Shown: piece after piece, positions 1 through 10,851 of the stretch | How the letters are laid out: the number at the start of each line of letters is the position of its first letter | How positions within the stretch are numbered: position 1 is the first letter of the stretch | Assembly (NCBI GenBank): GCA_015055945.1 | Contig: SVHH01000002.1 | Coordinates: forward strand, 124,001 to 188,000 | Direction of reading: 5' to 3' | DNA length: 64,000 bases | From: Clostridiales bacterium | Lineage (GTDB): Bacteria > Bacillota > Clostridia > Christensenellales > Borkfalkiaceae | The notes under the pieces: generated by a model | What the model saw: only the letters and a program-made list of their open reading frames with translations | The model's database searches: none | Told to the model about the DNA's origin: nothing | Position numbers and translations under genes: made by a program

Positions 1-516
1 CCCGAACAAATTCAAAAACGCGTAAAAGAACTTGCGGACCAAATCACGCTAGACTATTCAAGCGTAGACAACACTATCCGCCGCCCCGTGTTTATTTGCA
101 CCTTAAAAGGCGCTGTATATTTCTTTGCCGACCTTACCAAGAATATCAAACGCCCGATTATGCTTGATTTTGCTAAACTTTCAAGTTATCGCAACGGCAC
201 TGTTAGCGGTGAGATGGAAATGCAAAGCGACATTACAACTGATATTGAAGGCAGAGACGTTATTATCGTTGAAGATATTATCGACAGCGGTAAAACTTTA
301 AAGTTCTTTGTAGAACTTCTTCAAAAGCGCAATCCTAAGTCAATCAAGATTTGCTGTTTCCTTGATAAAAAAGAACGCCGTGAAGTTGATATGGAAGCCG
401 ATTACGTTGGCTTTGATATTCCCTGCGGTTTCGTTGTAGGTTACGGTCTTGACTACGCTGAAAAGTATAGAGAATTACCCTACCTTGCAGAAGTTATCGA
501 CCCGTCAAAAGCGTAA
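1..516 (+). CDS. hpt: Hypoxanthine phosphoribosyltransferase, 5' end outside window
   Basis: Cytosolic purine-salvage enzyme that joins hypoxanthine or guanine to PRPP. The frame is open to the left edge, so the gene is cut by the window; the track start at 88 is an internal GTG. 171 codons are visible. The PRPP-binding signature VEDIIDSGKTL lies near the middle and the C-terminal YRELPYLAEV is typical of the family. In many Firmicutes hpt neighbours tilS and ftsH; here ftsH is about 40 kb away. It converges on truA across a shared terminator. Confidence 0.93.
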   Translation, partial: PEQIQKRVKELADQITLDYSSVDNTIRRPVFICTLKGAVYFFADLTKNIKRPIMLDFAKLSSYRNGTVSGEMEMQSDITTDIEGRDVIIVEDIIDSGKTLKFFVELLQKRNPKSIKICCFLDKKERREVDMEADYVGFDIPCGFVVGYGLDYAEKYRELPYLAEVIDPSKA

Positions 517-530
517 AATTATATACTAAA

Positions 531-568
531 AAAAACGACTTAAGCAGTTTCGCTTAAGTCGTTTTTTT
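531..568. terminator. Bidirectional terminator between hpt and truA
   Basis: A 10-bp stem CGACTTAAGC/GCTTAAGTCG has an A-run on the left and a T-run on the right, so it can serve both converging genes. The truA stop codon lies at the edge of the T-run. Confidence 0.9.
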
Positions 569-1301
569 AATATTCAACTTTCATTAAGCATAACCCTTTT
601 GGGGATAGCGTTCTAATTGTGGGTATTCTTTTACCCGATTTCAACATGTTTTCAACTTGTTCTTTGGTAATTCTTCCGTACCCCACTTCTAAAAGCGTGC
701 TGACTAAAATTCTTACCATATTATATAAAAAGCCACCGCCAGTAACCGAAAAGCAAATATCTTCGCCCTTTTGTTCAATTTCAATCGAATAAACTTCTCT
801 AACGGTGGTTTTTGCACCGCTGCCGCTAGAACACATACACTTAAAGTCGTGCTCACCAACGATAACTTTGACAGCATCTTTCATCTTTTCTATATCGGGT
901 TGAAAGTCAAGTTTTGTAGAAAATCTCTCTTTCAACGGCTTTTCTACCCTAGAAACGTAACAAAAATACGAATACGTCTTGCTTTTTGCGCTACGCCTTG
1001 CGCTAAAATCATCATCCACCCTTTCGCTTGACAACACTTTTACGTCGGGGGGGAGTTGGATGTTAAGTGCTTTATAAAAGTTTTCAGCGGGAATATTTTC
1101 AAAAGGCGTTTCAAAGTGCGCAACTTGACCTTGTGCGTGCACACCCGCATCCGTTCTGCCGCTGCCGATAACTTTCAGTTTTTGCCCAACCACCTTTTCA
1201 AGCGCGTCTTCAACTACTTGTTGAACGGTGATTTTATCGGGTTGAACTTGCCAACCGCAATATTGTGTTCCGTCGTAAGTAATAACGAGTTTAACTTTCA
1301 T
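567..1301 (-). CDS. truA: tRNA pseudouridine(38-40) synthase TruA
   Basis: Converts uridines 38-40 of the tRNA anticodon arm to pseudouridine. The catalytic aspartate lies in GSGRTDAGVHA (about D51 from the chosen start), and the length of about 244 aa is normal. The track uses an upstream GTG. I prefer the ATG at 1301 (MKVKL), because it overlaps the ecfT stop in a TAATG junction, the usual sign of translational coupling. It is the last gene of the leftward ecfA1-ecfA2-ecfT-truA operon, an order common in Firmicutes. Confidence 0.95.
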   Translation of the reverse strand: MKVKLVITYDGTQYCGWQVQPDKITVQQVVEDALEKVVGQKLKVIGSGRTDAGVHAQGQVAHFETPFENIPAENFYKALNIQLPPDVKVLSSERVDDDFSARRSAKSKTYSYFCYVSRVEKPLKERFSTKLDFQPDIEKMKDAVKVIVGEHDFKCMCSSGSGAKTTVREVYSIEIEQKGEDICFSVTGGGFLYNMVRILVSTLLEVGYGRITKEQVENMLKSGKRIPTIRTLSPKGLCLMKVEY

Positions 1302-2125
1302 TATATCACCCACGGAAAAAGATATATGGTGTTTAATAAAAGCACGCCAGCGATAAGGTTTGCTATTATCAAAAGCCCCAAAACATCACGCCAAGAAAGT
1401 GTCATTTTCTTATATTTTGTTCTATTTTTACTGCCCGAATAGCAGCGCGCGTCCATAGCGTCCGCAAGTTCGTCCGCACGACGGAAAGAACTTATAAGCA
1501 AGGGAATAAGCACTGGAATAAGCGCCTTTGCACGCTTAAAAAGATTGCCGCTTTCAAAGTCCGCACCCCTTGCCTTTTGTGCCTTTATAATCCTATCAGT
1601 TTCATCGAGCAGCGTAGGGATAAACCTTAGTGCAATACTCATGATAAGCGCAAATTCATGCACGGGGAATTTTATAACTTTTAAGGGCGATAAAAGGCTT
1701 TCTAAACCGTCCGCAATCTCTACTGGTGAAGTTGTCAAAGTCAAAATGCTTGCGCCCAAAACGATAAGGGTAATTCTTGCAATGATAAACCCAGCGCTAA
1801 GCAAGCCGCTTTCGGTAATTTTGATAAATTGCCACTCGAAAACCACTTTGCCATCCGTGTTAAAGAACACTTGTAAAATTGCCGACAAAACTATAAAGAA
1901 AAGTATGCCTTTAATACTTCTTAAAACCTTTCCAAATGGAACTCTTGCCGCACAAGTTGCAATCACCACGAAAGCAAAGCACGCCAAAAAGCCTAAAAAG
2001 TGATAAGTTTGAACTAAAAATACCGCTACGATATACGCGATAACTGCTAAAATTTTTACCCTTGCGTCCATATTATGAACGAAAGATTTCGTGGGGAAAT
2101 ACTGCCCAAAAGTAACGTCTTTCAT
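1301..2125 (-). CDS. ecfT: ECF transporter transmembrane subunit EcfT
   Basis: Membrane scaffold of the energy-coupling-factor module, which links substrate-specific S components to the two ATPases for vitamin or metal uptake. Several hydrophobic segments fill the N-terminal half. Two cytoplasmic coupling motifs are visible, ARG in KAQKARGAD and the variant ARC in DAMDARCYSG. The track starts at a GTG; the ATG three bases later overlaps the ecfA2 stop (TGATG) and is preferred. Stops are shared at both ends, so translation with ecfA2 and truA is probably coupled. No S component lies in the window, suggesting a shared (group II) module. Confidence 0.93.
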   Translation of the reverse strand: MKDVTFGQYFPTKSFVHNMDARVKILAVIAYIVAVFLVQTYHFLGFLACFAFVVIATCAARVPFGKVLRSIKGILFFIVLSAILQVFFNTDGKVVFEWQFIKITESGLLSAGFIIARITLIVLGASILTLTTSPVEIADGLESLLSPLKVIKFPVHEFALIMSIALRFIPTLLDETDRIIKAQKARGADFESGNLFKRAKALIPVLIPLLISSFRRADELADAMDARCYSGSKNRTKYKKMTLSWRDVLGLLIIANLIAGVLLLNTIYLFPWVI

Positions 2126-2994
2126 CACGCCTTACCCCCTTTATAGTAGTTGATAAGCGCGTCCACAAAACTTTGGGCGGTGTAATCGTTGTCTATATTA
2201 ACGCCGATTTTTTCAAGTTCTTTTGTTAAGTAAGCCGTTACTGGAAGTTCTAAGCCTAACTCTTTAAGCATAGGTTCATCAGCAAAAACCTGCTTAGGAG
2301 TGCCTTGTAAAAGCACGTTGCCGTGCGCAAAAACAGCAATACGTGTGCAGTTTTCTGCGACAAGGTCCATATCGTGCGATACTAACACGATAGTTTTTAC
2401 AAAGGTTTTATGAAGTCTATGAAGAAGCGCAATAAAGTCGCGCTTGCCTTGCGGGTCAAGCCCAGCGACAGGCTCGTCTAAAACTAAAACTTCGGGCTTG
2501 GTAACTATTACACCAGCAATAGCAACCCTTCTCTTTTGCCCGCCCGAGAGTTCAAACGGGGACTTGTCCTTTATCTTTTCATAATTTAAGCCAACGGTGG
2601 TAAGCGCTTCTTTTACCATTTGCTCGGTTTGTTCTTCGCTAATATTCGGCATGAAATTTTTTACGCCAAAAGCAACGTCGTCTTTAACCGTTTCTGCAAA
2701 GAGTTGATATTCGGGATATTGAAAAACCATACCGAGTTTTGCTCTAAGCGCTCTAAAATCACACTTTTTATCAGCAAAATCGAATTCGCCAACCTTTATA
2801 GAGCCGCTGTCCTTTTGCAATTTAATAAGCCCGTTAAGGTGCTGAACGAAAGTGGTTTTACCAGAGCCAGTTTGACCGATAATCCCGAAAAATTCGCCTT
2901 CTTCAATATTTAACGAAACACCGTTTAATGCAGCGTTTGACAAAACTTTGGATTCGCCGTACGCGTGCTTTAAGTCTTTTACTTCAATGCGCAT
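2125..2994 (-). CDS. ecfA2: ECF transporter ATPase EcfA2
   Basis: One of two ABC ATPases of the energy-coupling factor. Walker A GQTGSGKT (about residues 40-47), the Q-loop region MVFQYPEYQLF, signature LSGGQ and Walker B VLVLDEP are all intact. The length of 289 aa fits the family, including the C-terminal extension. Its start overlaps the end of ecfA1 by 16 bases and its stop overlaps ecfT. The A2 assignment rests on operon position and the longer C-terminus. Confidence 0.93.
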   Translation of the reverse strand: MRIEVKDLKHAYGESKVLSNAALNGVSLNIEEGEFFGIIGQTGSGKTTFVQHLNGLIKLQKDSGSIKVGEFDFADKKCDFRALRAKLGMVFQYPEYQLFAETVKDDVAFGVKNFMPNISEEQTEQMVKEALTTVGLNYEKIKDKSPFELSGGQKRRVAIAGVIVTKPEVLVLDEPVAGLDPQGKRDFIALLHRLHKTFVKTIVLVSHDMDLVAENCTRIAVFAHGNVLLQGTPKQVFADEPMLKELGLELPVTAYLTKELEKIGVNIDNDYTAQSFVDALINYYKGGKA

Positions 2995-3803
2995 AGTTCC
3001 TCCAAAAGTTTTTCTCTCGTCAAAATACCGTCGGGAAGATTTAACCCGCGGTCAATGAGTTTTTGGGCAATCTCCGAGCATACGGGATTTTCCAAACCAA
3101 GAGAAGTGATTTTTTCTTTTTGTTTAAAAATTTCTTCAGGCGTACCAGAGAGAGCAATTTCACCGTCGTTCATAACGAAAACCCTATCCGCACCCACGAT
3201 TTCATCCATATAGTGCGACACGGTTATAACGGTTACGCCTTGTTCTTTATTGAGTTTTCTAATAACTGACAAAACTTCTTCTCTCCCTTGCGGATCAAGC
3301 ATAGCAGTTGATTCGTCTAAAACCAAGATTTCAGGGTTTAAGGCAAGAACGCCCGCGATTGCTATGCGTTGTTTTTGCCCGCCGGATAACCTTGTAGGAG
3401 ACGAGTGGCGGAATTTTTCCATACCAACGGCTTTTAGCGCAAAGTCTATTCTTTTTCCTATTTCTTCTCTTTCAACACCCAAATTTTCAGGGCCGAAAGC
3501 AACGTCGTCTTCAACGATTGACGCAACTAACTGATTGTCGGGGTTTTGGAAAACAACGCCAACGCGTTTTCTAATCTCGAATAAATCTTTTTTATTGCGT
3601 GAAGAAAAACCGTCCACCGTAACTTCGCCCGCATCCGGCACGCAAAGCCCGTTGAAAAGTTTTGAAAGGGTTGATTTGCCGCTTCCGTTGTGTCCGATAA
3701 TAGCGATATATTCGCCCTTATCTACTTGAAGAGAAACGTTCTTTATGGCACGAGTGCGTTTGTCGTATGAAAAACTTACGTTTTCCAAAGTAAGAATTGC
3801 CAT
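2979..3803 (-). CDS. ecfA1: ECF transporter ATPase EcfA1
   Basis: Partner ATPase of the energy-coupling factor and first gene of the leftward operon. Walker A GHNGSGKS (about residues 37-44), Q-loop VVFQNPDNQLV, signature LSGGQKQR and Walker B ILVLDES are present. 274 aa is normal. The gene is transcribed away from nifJ out of the shared intergenic region, where a good leftward promoter can be read. Confidence 0.93.
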   Translation of the reverse strand: MAILTLENVSFSYDKRTRAIKNVSLQVDKGEYIAIIGHNGSGKSTLSKLFNGLCVPDAGEVTVDGFSSRNKKDLFEIRKRVGVVFQNPDNQLVASIVEDDVAFGPENLGVEREEIGKRIDFALKAVGMEKFRHSSPTRLSGGQKQRIAIAGVLALNPEILVLDESTAMLDPQGREEVLSVIRKLNKEQGVTVITVSHYMDEIVGADRVFVMNDGEIALSGTPEEIFKQKEKITSLGLENPVCSEIAQKLIDRGLNLPDGILTREKLLEELCALK

Positions 3804-3836
3804 TTTTTAGTCCTTAAAAAGATTTCGTACGCAGTT

Positions 3837-3865
3837 ATTATACCAAACCGCCGCCTTTTTTACAA
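3837..3865 (-). promoter_or_regulatory. Sigma-70 type promoter of the ecfA1 operon
   Basis: Read on the minus strand: TTGTAA, 17 bases, TATAAT, with TGG just before the -10 (extended -10). It lies about 35 bases ahead of the ecfA1 start. Confidence 0.7.
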
Positions 3866-3957
3866 GCAACTGCGGTTAAAATTTTTTATCAGTATGCATT
3901 TTAATTATACTTCTATGCAATTTTATTATAAAATACCGAAAAATTTTCCGTTTGGGG

Positions 3958-3986
3958 TTGACTTCGCCTTTCTTATAATGTATAAT
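3958..3986 (+). promoter_or_regulatory. Sigma-70 type promoter of nifJ
   Basis: TTGACT, 17 bases, TATAAT: a near-consensus promoter about 55 bases ahead of nifJ, whose ribosome-binding site is ACGGAGGAC. Strong elements fit high expression of a central anaerobic enzyme. Confidence 0.8.
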
Positions 3987-3996
3987 AGGTTGGTAA

Positions 3997-7542
<3,546 letters not shown>

Positions 7543-7564
7543 TTAAAAGTCATTTAGTAAAATT

Positions 7565-7596
7565 AAACGCCCTTGCGTTATGCAAGGGCGTTTTTT
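7565..7596 (+). terminator. Terminator of nifJ
   Basis: Stem ACGCCCTTGC/GCAAGGGCGT followed by six T. Confidence 0.9.
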
Positions 7597-7601
7597 ATAT
7601 T

Positions 7602-7631
7602 AAAAGCCACGCTTAAAAAAGCGTGGCTTTT
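7602..7631. terminator. Second hairpin after nifJ, possibly bidirectional
   Basis: 11-bp stem AAAAGCCACGC/GCGTGGCTTTT with an A-rich loop. It may end leftward transcription from the GIY-YIG operon or back up the nifJ terminator. Confidence 0.65.
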
Positions 7632-7658
7632 ATTTAATTTAACTTATTTTTTTACCTT

Positions 7659-7757
7659 GTCATTCCGAGACGGGCAATTATAACGGACTTGCTCTGGAAT
7701 CTCTTTTTCTTTAGATTCTAGAGTTTGCCCGTCAATGTGGGCGCATCTCAGAATGAC
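7659..7757. repeat. Palindromic MITE-like repeat with GTCATTC termini
   Basis: About 99 bp bounded by inverted termini GTCATTCCGAGA and TCTCAGAATGAC (11 of 12 matching), with nested inner stems GACGGGCAA/TTGCCCGTC and an inner hairpin around CTGGAATCT. Palindromes with GTCATTC...GAATGAC ends are common non-autonomous repeats in bacterial genomes. Its last base is the first plus-strand base of the complemented stop codon of the GIY-YIG gene. Confidence 0.75.
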
Positions 7758-8026
7758 TATAATAATTCTTTATACTCAGGGTTGTTTTTCTCAATTAACG
7801 CTTGTTTTTTTGCGCGGCTTAGCCTTTTTATTTGTTTTTCTCTTGAAATTGCTGAATAAACATCGGAAGTTGTTTCAAAATAAACGAGTTTATGCACGTT
7901 ATATTTTTTTGTAAATCCTTCAATAATACCGTTTTTGTGTTCAAAAACCCTTCTTTCAAGATTATTAGTAACGCCAGTATATAAAACTTTATTGCTGATA
8001 TTTGTTAAAATATAAACGTAATACAT
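7757..8026 (-). CDS. GIY-YIG nuclease-superfamily protein
   Basis: 89-aa single-domain GIY-YIG protein (YhbQ/UPF0213 type). The core YYVYIL...YTGVTNNLERR opens the protein, and the arginine, later glutamate and lysine-rich helix (SREKQIKRLSR) fit the catalytic fold. Its cellular role is not established; these proteins are thought to act on DNA structures. The ATG overlaps the stop of the upstream XRE gene (TAATG), so the two form a coupled operon. The 3' end abuts the MITE-like repeat. Confidence 0.88.
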   Translation of the reverse strand: MYYVYILTNISNKVLYTGVTNNLERRVFEHKNGIIEGFTKKYNVHKLVYFETTSDVYSAISREKQIKRLSRAKKQALIEKNNPEYKELL

Positions 8027-8241
8027 TATTTATCTTCGTGCCCAAACTCTCTACCGACTAACTCATCAAGTGAAATTCCGTAAAAGTCTGCAAGTTTAAT
8101 GCATTGAATAATTGACGGAACGTTTTTATTACTTTCCCATCTGTATATTTGTTCGTGCTTTATGCCAGTTGCTTTTTCAATATCATATACCTTTTTCCCG
8201 CTTTCTTCTCTAGCAGTTTTTAAATTATTACCAAGTTCCAT
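8026..8241 (-). CDS. XRE-family HTH transcriptional regulator
   Basis: Small one-domain DNA-binding protein. The helix-turn-helix spans most of it: LGNNLKTAREESGKKVYDIE, then KHEQIYRWESNKNVPS, then IKLADFYGISLDELVG, the usual XRE ending. The track starts at a GTG; the ATG at 8241 has AAGGTG at correct spacing and is preferred, giving 71 aa. It faces a divergent Cys-rich small gene across two related 16-bp palindromes, so autoregulation plus control of the neighbour is likely (inference). Confidence 0.9.
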   Translation of the reverse strand: MELGNNLKTAREESGKKVYDIEKATGIKHEQIYRWESNKNVPSIIQCIKLADFYGISLDELVGREFGHEDK

Positions 8242-8276
8242 AACATACACCTTTTTAATTATCTTATATATATTTT

Positions 8277-8292
8277 AGTACATTTTTACACT
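8277..8292. promoter_or_regulatory. Candidate operator O1 of the XRE regulator
   Basis: AGTACATTTTTACACT, an imperfect palindrome matching O2 at 13 of 16 positions. It lies on the XRE-gene side of the divergent region, where leftward transcription must begin. Confidence 0.5.
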
Positions 8293-8298
8293 AATTAC

Positions 8299-8327
8299 TT
8301 GACAAGTGCATATTTGCACTATATAAT
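8299..8327 (+). promoter_or_regulatory. Promoter of the Cys-rich small gene with built-in operator O2
   Basis: Perfect TTGACA, 17-base spacer, TATAAT. The first 16 spacer bases are the perfect palindrome AGTGCATATTTGCACT, so a repressor bound there would block RNA polymerase directly. Confidence 0.75.
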
Positions 8328-8369
8328 ATTTAACAAAAGCATTTTTAATGCTGAAAAAAGGAGATAAAA

Positions 8370-8636
8370 ATGGAAGAAAGTAATAAGTTTTGTAAAAATT
8401 GTATGAAGTATAACGCTTTTTACGTTAAACGCCTTTTGTCTTTTGAAAAACAAACGAAAGGACTTTGCAGCAAAAAAGAAAAAGTTGTGGAGCAATCGGG
8501 CGTTTGCAAAAGTTGGTGTAAAGATTACAACTTAAAACGAATGAAAAAAGCCATAAGCACAAAAATGGTTTGCAAAATGGCGGAAGATTTAAGAACAATT
8601 TGTCAAATCTTGACGGAAGAATTTGAGCAGAATTAG
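8370..8636 (+). CDS. Small Cys-rich protein, function unknown
   Basis: 88 aa with cysteines in a metal-ligand style pattern: CKNC near the start, a lone Cys after G in KGLC, then CKSWC, plus two later cysteines in a basic C-terminal half. There is no signal peptide or membrane segment. I do not recognise the family; a zinc- or Fe-S-binding role is a guess from the Cys spacing. It has a good AAGGAG site and a strong promoter whose spacer is a palindrome, so it is probably the main target of the divergent XRE regulator. Confidence 0.75.
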   Translation: MEESNKFCKNCMKYNAFYVKRLLSFEKQTKGLCSKKEKVVEQSGVCKSWCKDYNLKRMKKAISTKMVCKMAEDLRTICQILTEEFEQN

Positions 8637-8654
8637 CCTTGTTTTAATTTTTAC

Positions 8655-8683
8655 TTGAAAATTTTCCTATTATATTATATAAT
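8655..8683 (+). promoter_or_regulatory. Promoter of the exported protein gene at 8742
   Basis: TTGAAA, 17 bases, TATAAT, about 58 bases ahead of the start codon. Confidence 0.65.
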
Positions 8684-8741
8684 GTTATAGACTAGCACGA
8701 AAAAACGCTGCGGTCAATAAACCAATGAAGGAAAATCTACA

Positions 8742-9758
8742 ATGAATAAGGCGCTTAAAAAAACTTTGATTATTATCGCTTGCGTCGTTTTATCTTTAGG
8801 GCTTATTTTGCTCTGCGCAATAGGTTACTTTAGATTGCCTGTAAACGACTATTACAAAAATTCTCAACAAGCATTCGTTATCCCTGGGCTTGACGACGGT
8901 TACGTTCCACAAGGATTTTGCTATGACCAAGAAGAAAATTGCTTTTTAGCAACGGGATATATGAACGACCACTCTTGCTCGCCCGTATACGTTATCGATA
9001 AAGAAAGCGGCAAGAGCGACAAAATGGTTTATCTTAAAAAACCCGACGGCTCTGATTACACTGGGCACGGTGGTGGCATTGCGCAATGGAAAAATTATAT
9101 CTATATTGCCGACGGTGATGAACACGCCCTTTACGTTTACGATTATAATCAATTAAAGGCAGCGGAAAACGGCGGTGCTATCACTTCTATCGGCACTTTC
9201 GGTACGGAAAACTCTAAAACCGATTACGTAAAACCGTCTTGCGTGGAAGTTTACGGCGACAAAATCGTTATCGGCGAATTTTTCCGCGAAGGCTCTTACC
9301 CCACACCCGACGCGCACAAAATCACCACCCCTAACGGCGACAAAAACACCGCGCTTGCGATAGAATTTAGTTTGGACGAAAGTTTTGAGTTTGGCATTAA
9401 CCCCGCGCCCGACAAGGCTTACTCTTTGAGAGAACAAGTGCAAGGCATAACTTTCTATAACGGAAAGATGTTCCTTTCAACTTCTTGGGGCTTATCTTTC
9501 TCACACATTTTCGTTTACGATTTAGAAAAATGCACGACCAGCACGATGACCGCGCTCGGCAAAGAAGTTCCGCTTGTTTACCTTGACGGCGCTTCACTCG
9601 TTAAAGATATGAAAATTCCGCCTATGAGTGAAGAAATGGCTATCGTTGACGGAAAACTTTACGTTTCTTGCGAATCAGCATCAAATAAATACATCTTTGG
9701 TAAACTTACTGGTGGCAAATGGTGTTACGCAACCGACCTAAGTAAATACGGAATTTAA
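8742..9758 (+). CDS. Membrane-anchored extracytoplasmic protein, propeller-like, unknown function
   Basis: 338 aa. One N-terminal hydrophobic segment (about residues 7-29) after KKT acts as signal anchor; the rest is predicted outside the cell. Repeated short strands with Gly-Asp turns (VPQGFCYD, GGGIAQWKNYIYIADG, VQGITFYNGKMFLSTSWG) suggest a beta-propeller or similar repeat fold. No catalytic motif is recognised. It stands alone with its own promoter and terminator. Confidence 0.82.
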   Translation: MNKALKKTLIIIACVVLSLGLILLCAIGYFRLPVNDYYKNSQQAFVIPGLDDGYVPQGFCYDQEENCFLATGYMNDHSCSPVYVIDKESGKSDKMVYLKKPDGSDYTGHGGGIAQWKNYIYIADGDEHALYVYDYNQLKAAENGGAITSIGTFGTENSKTDYVKPSCVEVYGDKIVIGEFFREGSYPTPDAHKITTPNGDKNTALAIEFSLDESFEFGINPAPDKAYSLREQVQGITFYNGKMFLSTSWGLSFSHIFVYDLEKCTTSTMTALGKEVPLVYLDGASLVKDMKIPPMSEEMAIVDGKLYVSCESASNKYIFGKLTGGKWCYATDLSKYGI

Positions 9759-9773
9759 TAAAAAACTTACTTT

Positions 9774-9800
9774 ACCCCTGCTTTTGCAGGGGTTTTTTAT
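9774..9800 (+). terminator. Terminator after the exported protein gene
   Basis: Stem ACCCCTGC/GCAGGGGT with a TTTT loop, followed by a T-run. Confidence 0.9.
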
Positions 9801-9870
9801 TGCTAAAAATAAAACATATTAAAAAACTAAAATTTTTTCTTACTTTTTTTGAAAAAGTATATAAAAACAC

Positions 9871-9899
9871 TTTACAACTTTAGCGTAATAAAGTATAAT
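9871..9899 (+). promoter_or_regulatory. Promoter of the amino-acid ABC transporter operon
   Basis: TTTACA, 17 bases, TATAAT. The spacer is filled by the first of two ACTTTA-N6-TAAAGT palindromes. Confidence 0.75.
9877..9894. promoter_or_regulatory. Candidate operator 1, ACTTTA-N6-TAAAGT
   Basis: Perfect 6-bp half-sites separated by GCGTAA. It lies between the -35 and -10 boxes and touches the first base of the -10. The likely ligand is the TrpR/YerC-type protein encoded last in the operon (inference). Confidence 0.6.
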
Positions 9900-9911
9900 A
9901 CCTATACAATC

Positions 9912-9933
9912 TCACTTTAGTTAGATAAAGTGA
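9912..9933. promoter_or_regulatory. Candidate operator 2, same half-sites and spacing
   Basis: ACTTTAGTTAGATAAAGT, extended by one pair of flanking matches on each side (TCACTTTA/TAAAGTGA). It sits just downstream of the -10, 37 bp centre to centre from operator 1. Confidence 0.6.
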
Positions 9934-9982
9934 ACAAAAAACAAGAAATAAAAAAGGCTTTATGCCAAAAGGAGAAATTCTT

Positions 9983-10828
9983 ATGAAGAAATTTTTAACA
10001 CTTTTATTATCTTTGGTAGTTGCGTTAACCGCTTGTGTTGGTTTAACCGCTTGTAACCCCCCTGAAGATACGAACAAACCCGTTATCGTTAGCGGTATTA
10101 CCTTAATTGAAGAACAATATGGTATCGCTGCTAAAAAGGGTAACGACGCTTTGATTTCAAAAGTTAACGATGCTTTAATCGCTTTGGCTGATGGACAAAT
10201 GAAGACTATTGCTAACACTTACGGCTTAGCAAGTGAAATCGCAGTAACTTCTACCACCACTAACCCCAAGGCTGAAGCAACTGACGATAGTTGGGATAAA
10301 ATCGTTACTAAAGGTAAAGTAATTATCGGTTACACTATCTTTGCTCCTATCGCTTACGATGTTGTTAACGACCAACCCACTAAGGGTTATGACATTGAAC
10401 TCGCTAAAGCAGTTTTCGCTCAATTAGATCCTAACATTGAAGTTGAATTCTTCAAAATCGAATGGAGTGCAAAAGAAGCAATGCTCGAAGCGGGCACTAT
10501 CGACCTTGTTTGGAACGGTCTTACTATTACCCCTGCTCGTTCAGAAGAAATGTGTATTTCTATCCCTTATCTCAACAACAAGCAAGTTGCAGTTGTTATG
10601 AGCAAAAACGCTGAAAAATACAGCACTATTGACGGTATGAAAGATGCTATCACCGGTGCTGAAGACGGTTCTGCTGGTGAAGAACAAATCGCTGCAAAAC
10701 AAATCGGTTCTGAATACATTAAGTGCAAATCTCAATTAGATGCTTTCAATATGCTCAAAACCGGTACTTTACAAGTAATCGTTATCGACTCTGTAATGGC
10801 TAACTATTACATTTCTTTAGAAGACTAG
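9983..10828 (+). CDS. Amino-acid ABC transporter binding lipoprotein, apparently circularly permuted
   Basis: Extracellular SBP_bac_3-type receptor for a polar amino-acid ABC importer, 281 aa. The start at 9983 (MKKF) is chosen over 9962 because of AAAAGGAG upstream. Signal peptide and lipobox LTAC (Cys24). The order is odd: residues about 38-82 (ITLIEEQYGIAAKKGND... to ...IANTYGL) resemble the usual last strand and helices of this family. The usual beginning (SWDKIVTKGKVIIGYT, about 103-118) follows, then GYDIELAKAVFAQL and ITPARSEEM. The protein stops at DSVMANYYISLED, where the normal C-terminal part would begin. No remnant of that part lies before the permease gene. Confidence 0.9.
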   Translation: MKKFLTLLLSLVVALTACVGLTACNPPEDTNKPVIVSGITLIEEQYGIAAKKGNDALISKVNDALIALADGQMKTIANTYGLASEIAVTSTTTNPKAEATDDSWDKIVTKGKVIIGYTIFAPIAYDVVNDQPTKGYDIELAKAVFAQLDPNIEVEFFKIEWSAKEAMLEAGTIDLVWNGLTITPARSEEMCISIPYLNNKQVAVVMSKNAEKYSTIDGMKDAITGAEDGSAGEEQIAAKQIGSEYIKCKSQLDAFNMLKTGTLQVIVIDSVMANYYISLED

Positions 10829-10851
10829 TTAATTAGGAACACTGCAATAAA

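Noticed and set aside
1056-1442. 128-aa plus-strand ORF over truA/ecfT
   Set aside because: Shadow of two well-supported genes on the other strand; no ribosome-binding site or family likeness.
8026-8636. XRE gene with neighbouring small genes as a toxin-antitoxin system
   Set aside because: The small Cys-rich protein is divergent and not like a known toxin, and the GIY-YIG protein is of the YhbQ type found widely outside such systems.
10829-10851. Frameshift or early stop hiding a normal C-terminus of the binding protein
   Set aside because: The 23 bases before the permease hold no remnant of the missing segment in the reading frame, and the segment is present at the N-terminus.
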